Below are positions 8,013-10,340 of a DNA stretch of 10,340 nucleotides, piece after piece. The notes beneath the pieces were generated by a model, which ran no database searches, was not told the DNA's origin, and worked only from the letters and a program-made list of their open reading frames with translations. The first letter of the stretch is position 1. Every line of letters begins with the position of its first letter. The stretch lies in assembly GCF_002479325.1 (NCBI RefSeq), contig NZ_DLMO01000132.1, positions 1-10,340 on the forward strand. Direction: 5' to 3'. The DNA comes from Brevundimonas sp. UBA7534 (GTDB lineage Bacteria > Pseudomonadota > Alphaproteobacteria > Caulobacterales > Caulobacteraceae). The translations under genes were made by a program, and so were the position numbers.

Positions 8013-9119
8013 ATGCCGACGTTTCGTTTCGCCGCTCGCCTGACGGCCGCCGCCTCCATCCTTTCCCTGCTGGCGGCCTGCGCCACGCACGAGGTGGACT
8101 TCCAAGGCGAGGGCGAAGGTTTCGTCGGCCAGGGCGCGCCGGTCATGGCGACGCTGGAAACCCCTTCGGTCGGCACCGTCGGCGACGACGCCGCCGACGA
8201 CCCGGCGGTCTGGGCCTCGGCCCGTCCCGTGACGGTCATGGGCCGCCAGACGCCCGGCTTCGTCGCCGGCACGGACAAGAAGTCGGGTCTTTATATCTAT
8301 GGCTTCGACGGGCAGGTGCTGCAGTTCATGCCCGAGGGCCTGCTGAACAACGTCGACGTTGCCGAGGGCATCAGCGTCGCCGGGCGGCCCCAGCTGCTGC
8401 TGGGCGCCAGCGACCGCACGCCGGGCAAGACCGGCGTCGCCCTCTATCTGTTCGATCCGGCCGGGACCGGCGACAACGGCGTCCGCTACTGGGGCTCCAT
8501 CACCACGGACGTGGTCGAGCCCTACGGCTTCTGCTTCGGCAGGCGCGGCGACGAGATCCACGCCGTCCTGGTCGGGCACGAGGGGGAGCTGCGCCAGTTC
8601 GTCGTGACCGCCGACGCGGCCGGAAAGCCTGTGGCGCGCGAGGTCCGCCGCGCCGAGATCGGCTCCATTTCCGAAGGTTGCGCCGCCGACGAGGCGGGCG
8701 ACGCCCTCTACATCAACGAAGAGAACGTCGGCCTGTGGCGCTATGGCCTTGACCCCGCCTCCGGCGCGGCGCGCACCGTGATCCAGCCCATCGCGCCGGG
8801 CGTCCTGGTCGCCGACGCGGAAGGGCTGACCACCATCGCGGACGGCGACGCCCGCTATCTGATCGGCTCCAGCCAGGGCGATTCCACCTTCCCCGTCTGG
8901 CGCATCGACGGCGCGGCGCCGCAATACAAGGGCCGGTTCGTCGTGGTCGACGGCGCGGTCGATGGGGTGACCGGCACTGACGGCCTGGCCGCCGCCAACG
9001 GCCCGGTCGGCCCCTTTCCCGAAGGTCTGGTGGTCATCCAGGACGACGTCAACGACGTCGGAACCCAGAATTTCAAATACGTCGACTGGCGCGCGATCCG
9101 CGCCGCCTTGGGTCTTTGA
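8013..9119 (+). CDS. Beta-propeller phytase (3-phytase), predicted lipoprotein
   Basis: The 368-residue protein should hydrolyse phytate (inositol hexakisphosphate) in a calcium-dependent way. The N-terminus is a lipoprotein signal with lipobox LAAC (20-23) and Ala at +2, suggesting outer-membrane anchoring. Family signatures follow in order: DDPAVW (62-67), GLYIYGFDGQ, NNVDV (112-116), ASDRT, SEGC (220-223), YINEENVGLW (233-242), TDGL (322-325) and QNFKYVDW (352-359). Glu221 and Glu237 are 16 residues apart, as are the two calcium-binding glutamates I recall for the Bacillus enzyme. The length fits a single propeller. ATG 8013 is chosen because GGGGG (8002-8006) lies 6 nt upstream; an in-frame ATG at 7998 would add five residues without a ribosome site. 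It diverges from the TonB-dependent receptor gene, a pairing I recall for phytases of this type in Gram-negatives. The open frame continues far upstream antisense to the receptor, which is a base-composition artefact. Confidence 0.93.
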   Translation: MPTFRFAARLTAAASILSLLAACATHEVDFQGEGEGFVGQGAPVMATLETPSVGTVGDDAADDPAVWASARPVTVMGRQTPGFVAGTDKKSGLYIYGFDGQVLQFMPEGLLNNVDVAEGISVAGRPQLLLGASDRTPGKTGVALYLFDPAGTGDNGVRYWGSITTDVVEPYGFCFGRRGDEIHAVLVGHEGELRQFVVTADAAGKPVAREVRRAEIGSISEGCAADEAGDALYINEENVGLWRYGLDPASGAARTVIQPIAPGVLVADAEGLTTIADGDARYLIGSSQGDSTFPVWRIDGAAPQYKGRFVVVDGAVDGVTGTDGLAAANGPVGPFPEGLVVIQDDVNDVGTQNFKYVDWRAIRAALGL

Positions 9120-9167
9120 CGCGACGTGCAACCCGCGGCCCATTCATGCGTTGCTGTCGCCGCCAGC

Positions 9168-9206
9168 TTCGACTTATCGAAGTCATCTCAAAAGTGACAA
9201 GTCGAA
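9168..9206. repeat. Inverted repeat A, 8-bp arms with 23-nt spacer
   Basis: TTCGACTT (9168-9175) and AAGTCGAA (9199-9206) are perfect reverse complements. The left arm can instead form local hairpins: CTTCGA (9167-9172) with TCGAAG (9177-9182), or GACTT (9171-9175) with AAGTC (9180-9184). The pairings exclude each other. AAAAGTGAC (9190-9198) in the spacer recurs at 9224-9232 inside the next repeat. Confidence 0.6.
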
Positions 9207-9208
9207 CC

Positions 9209-9251
9209 GTGAAATCTTGATAGAAAAGTGACCTTGGCCTTAAGATTTCAC
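9209..9251. repeat. Inverted repeat B, 10-bp arms with 23-nt spacer
   Basis: GTGAAATCTT (9209-9218) and AAGATTTCAC (9242-9251) are perfect reverse complements with a 23-nt spacer, the same spacer length as the repeat just upstream, which ends 2 bp away. No T-run follows on either strand, so a terminator is unlikely. It may be an operator pair or a transcript structure; function is unknown. Confidence 0.6.
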
Positions 9252-9429
9252 CGCATCAGGCCACCATTTCACCTCTGAAAAAGCCCGAAAGTCTCGCCTT
9301 CGCGCCCCGACTGCGGCGCCCGAGCCACATTCGGCGAACGTCGGAAAGACCAATTTCCCCTTCCCACATCGCGGAATTCAATCGGTTTTTCGATTACTCA
9401 AGCCCGTCCCGATTTTGGCCATATCCGGC

Positions 9430-9459
9430 TTGACGCCGCCGTTTCGCGCGGGATACAAG
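9430..9459 (+). promoter_or_regulatory. Candidate housekeeping promoter of the secreted-protein gene
   Basis: TTGACG (9430-9435, followed by C) is an exact match to the Caulobacter -35 consensus TTGACGS. After 16 nt comes GATACAAG (9452-9459), matching GCTANAWC at five of seven informative positions. Transcription would begin near 9465, giving a leader of about 109 nt before the ATG. Spacing resembles the lpdA candidate. This is pattern matching only. Confidence 0.5.
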
Positions 9460-9468
9460 GCGGTTGCC

Positions 9469-9540
9469 GTGGACGCAGCCTCCGACTCAATTCGAGTTCA
9501 GGACTGTGGCCGGAAGGCGTCTAAAGTTGGCTTCGTCCAC
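9469..9540 (+). other. Foldable 5' leader upstream of the secreted-protein gene
   Basis: GTGGACG (9469-9475) pairs perfectly with CGTCCAC (9534-9540), closing 58 nt that include an inner hairpin ACTC/GAGT (9485-9488 with 9494-9497). The stem begins about 4 nt after the predicted transcript start and ends 16 nt before the ribosome site GAGGGGA (9557-9563). It could stabilise the mRNA or control translation. It matches no riboswitch class I recognise. Confidence 0.4.
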
Positions 9541-9573
9541 ACACCAAGGCTTCTCTGAGGGGACCATATCCTT

Positions 9574-10317
9574 ATGACCAAGAACATCCTTCTGGCCGCG
9601 TCGGCTCTGTCCGTCCTGGCTTTCGCGGGCGCCGCCAGCGCTCACGACCTGACCTTCCGCACCGGCCCGGGCGGCGTGCCCGGTGTGATCAACACCGGCG
9701 ACCTCGTCGCCGCGACCCCGCCGGCCACCGGCTTCCTGCCTTACCCGCTCGCCGAAGAAGCCACGTTCGACGCTGGCGACAGCGCCGTGTTCCAACTGGC
9801 CGACACCCTGTCGGGCGGTTCCAGCCTGCCGTCGGGCAACGTGCTGCTGACCGTCGCCCTGACCGGCGGCACCTTCGACGCCGGCGTCACCGGTGGCAAC
9901 ATCACCGCCGACACTGGCGGCGCTTGCCCGACCTTCACCGCCACGATCTCTTCGGGCGGCCAAGCTGGTTCGTCGGCCGTGACCTACATCATCTCCAACT
10001 CGTCGGCCGGCTGCTCGTCGTTCAACCTCGATCTGCCGATCCTGCCGAGCGGCCCGAACGACGTTTCTGTCACCACCACCCTGCGCACCGAAGCCGGCAC
10101 GCCGATCGACGGTCTGACCGACACCCTGCAGGTCATCGACCGCGTCAACGCCTTTAACGTCGTGTTCGACGCTGTCATCGGCGCTGGCGCTCTGGGCGAC
10201 ACGTACGCCACCCTGACGCAGACGCCGGTTTACACCGAGTTCGCGACCGTCGCGGGCGGCATCCCCGGCACCCACGCCGGCGGTGTGGAAACGGCCACTG
10301 TCGGCCAACTCGGCTGA
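9574..10317 (+). CDS. Secreted protein of unknown function, beta-rich
   Basis: I do not recognise this 247-residue protein. It begins with a clear Sec signal peptide (MTKNILLAASALSVLAFAGA, cleavage likely after ASA at 21-23) and matures from HDLTFRTG. The mature chain is rich in Gly, Ala, Thr, Ser, Val and Asp with few Lys/Arg, typical of exported beta-sandwich, surface-layer or adhesin-like proteins. Two cysteines (118 and 147) could form one disulfide. The start is set by GAGGGGA (9557-9563), 10 nt upstream, and by the signal peptide. Strong ribosome site, consensus-like promoter and ordered leader suggest high expression. GCT for Ala is more frequent than in the neighbouring genes, which also fits that. 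The stop (10315-10317) lies only 9 bp before the adapter remnant, where consensus is weakest, so the C-terminus could be wrong and the true protein longer. Confidence 0.8.
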   Translation: MTKNILLAASALSVLAFAGAASAHDLTFRTGPGGVPGVINTGDLVAATPPATGFLPYPLAEEATFDAGDSAVFQLADTLSGGSSLPSGNVLLTVALTGGTFDAGVTGGNITADTGGACPTFTATISSGGQAGSSAVTYIISNSSAGCSSFNLDLPILPSGPNDVSVTTTLRTEAGTPIDGLTDTLQVIDRVNAFNVVFDAVIGAGALGDTYATLTQTPVYTEFATVAGGIPGTHAGGVETATVGQLG

Positions 10318-10326
10318 CTCACCATC

Positions 10327-10340
10327 AGATCGGAAGAGCG
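10327..10340 (+). other. Residual Illumina sequencing adapter at contig end
   Basis: AGATCGGAAGAGCG is the first 14 bases of the TruSeq-type adapter. The final G after AGATCGGAAGAGC fits the arm that continues with TCGTG rather than the one continuing with ACACG. It ends exactly at the last base. Genomic sequence therefore stops at or before 10326, and nothing should be inferred from these bases. Confidence 0.93.

Larger units (their letters stand above)
9120..9573. other. 454-bp intergenic region, less GC-rich than its surroundings
   Basis: No credible gene is seen here. From left to right it holds two adjacent inverted repeats (9168-9251), a GC-rich stretch with a weak hairpin (9302-9306 with 9315-9319, no T-run), a short hairpin AATCG/CGATT around TTTTT (9380-9395), a candidate promoter (9430-9459) and a foldable leader (9469-9540). 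No clear intrinsic terminator for the phytase was found. The lower GC content and absence of long frames fit a regulatory region belonging mainly to the downstream gene. Confidence 0.6.

Noticed and set aside
7985..8025. 11-bp direct repeat GCCGACGTTTC around the phytase start as a tandem duplication
   Set aside because: The sequence after each copy does not continue to match, so there is no evidence of a duplicated unit; it may be chance.
7917..9143. 408-codon open frame antisense to the phytase
   Set aside because: The phytase has all family motifs in order on the plus strand; the antisense frame has none.
9416..9434. Possible sigma-54 promoter (TGGC...GCTT)
   Set aside because: The GG and GC elements are 9 rather than 10 nt apart and the surrounding consensus is poor.

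Overview
The window is GC-rich, gene-dense chromosomal DNA from an alphaproteobacterium. The large TonB-dependent receptor of the Caulobacter/Xanthomonas class, the very low AT content at third codon positions, and two promoter-like sites close to the Caulobacter housekeeping consensus (TTGACGS / GCTANAWC) all suggest Caulobacterales. From memory the layout looks most like Brevundimonas; this was not confirmed by any search. The last 14 bases match the common stem of Illumina TruSeq adapters, so the right edge is an untrimmed contig end rather than genome.

Left part (1-4757) carries the 2-oxoglutarate dehydrogenase complex. It holds the C-terminal part of E1 (sucA, cut by the window edge), the full E2 (odhB, unusual in having two near-identical lipoyl domains), a strong intrinsic terminator, a small unrecognised four-helix membrane protein, and then E3 (lpdA) on the opposite strand. 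E1 decarboxylates 2-oxoglutarate, E2 carries the succinyl group on its lipoyl lysines to CoA, and E3 reoxidises the lipoyl groups with NAD+. Here lpdA has its own candidate promoter and converges on the sucA-odhB unit instead of following it.

Middle part (4898-9119) is a divergent pair: a TonB-dependent outer-membrane receptor (minus strand) and a beta-propeller phytase lipoprotein (plus strand), separated by about 240 bp of shared upstream DNA. The likely role is to capture phytate or its breakdown products at the cell surface and import a product across the outer membrane.

Right part (9120-10340) opens with a 454-bp gap that is clearly less GC-rich than its surroundings. It holds two adjacent inverted repeats with equal 23-nt spacers, a candidate promoter and a foldable 5' leader. 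After it comes a 247-residue secreted protein of unknown function with a strong ribosome binding site, ending just before the adapter remnant.

No RNA gene, CRISPR array, insertion sequence or phage element was seen. I found no clearly new multi-gene system. The best leads are the intergenic repeat structures, the unknown secreted protein, and the receptor-phytase pair.
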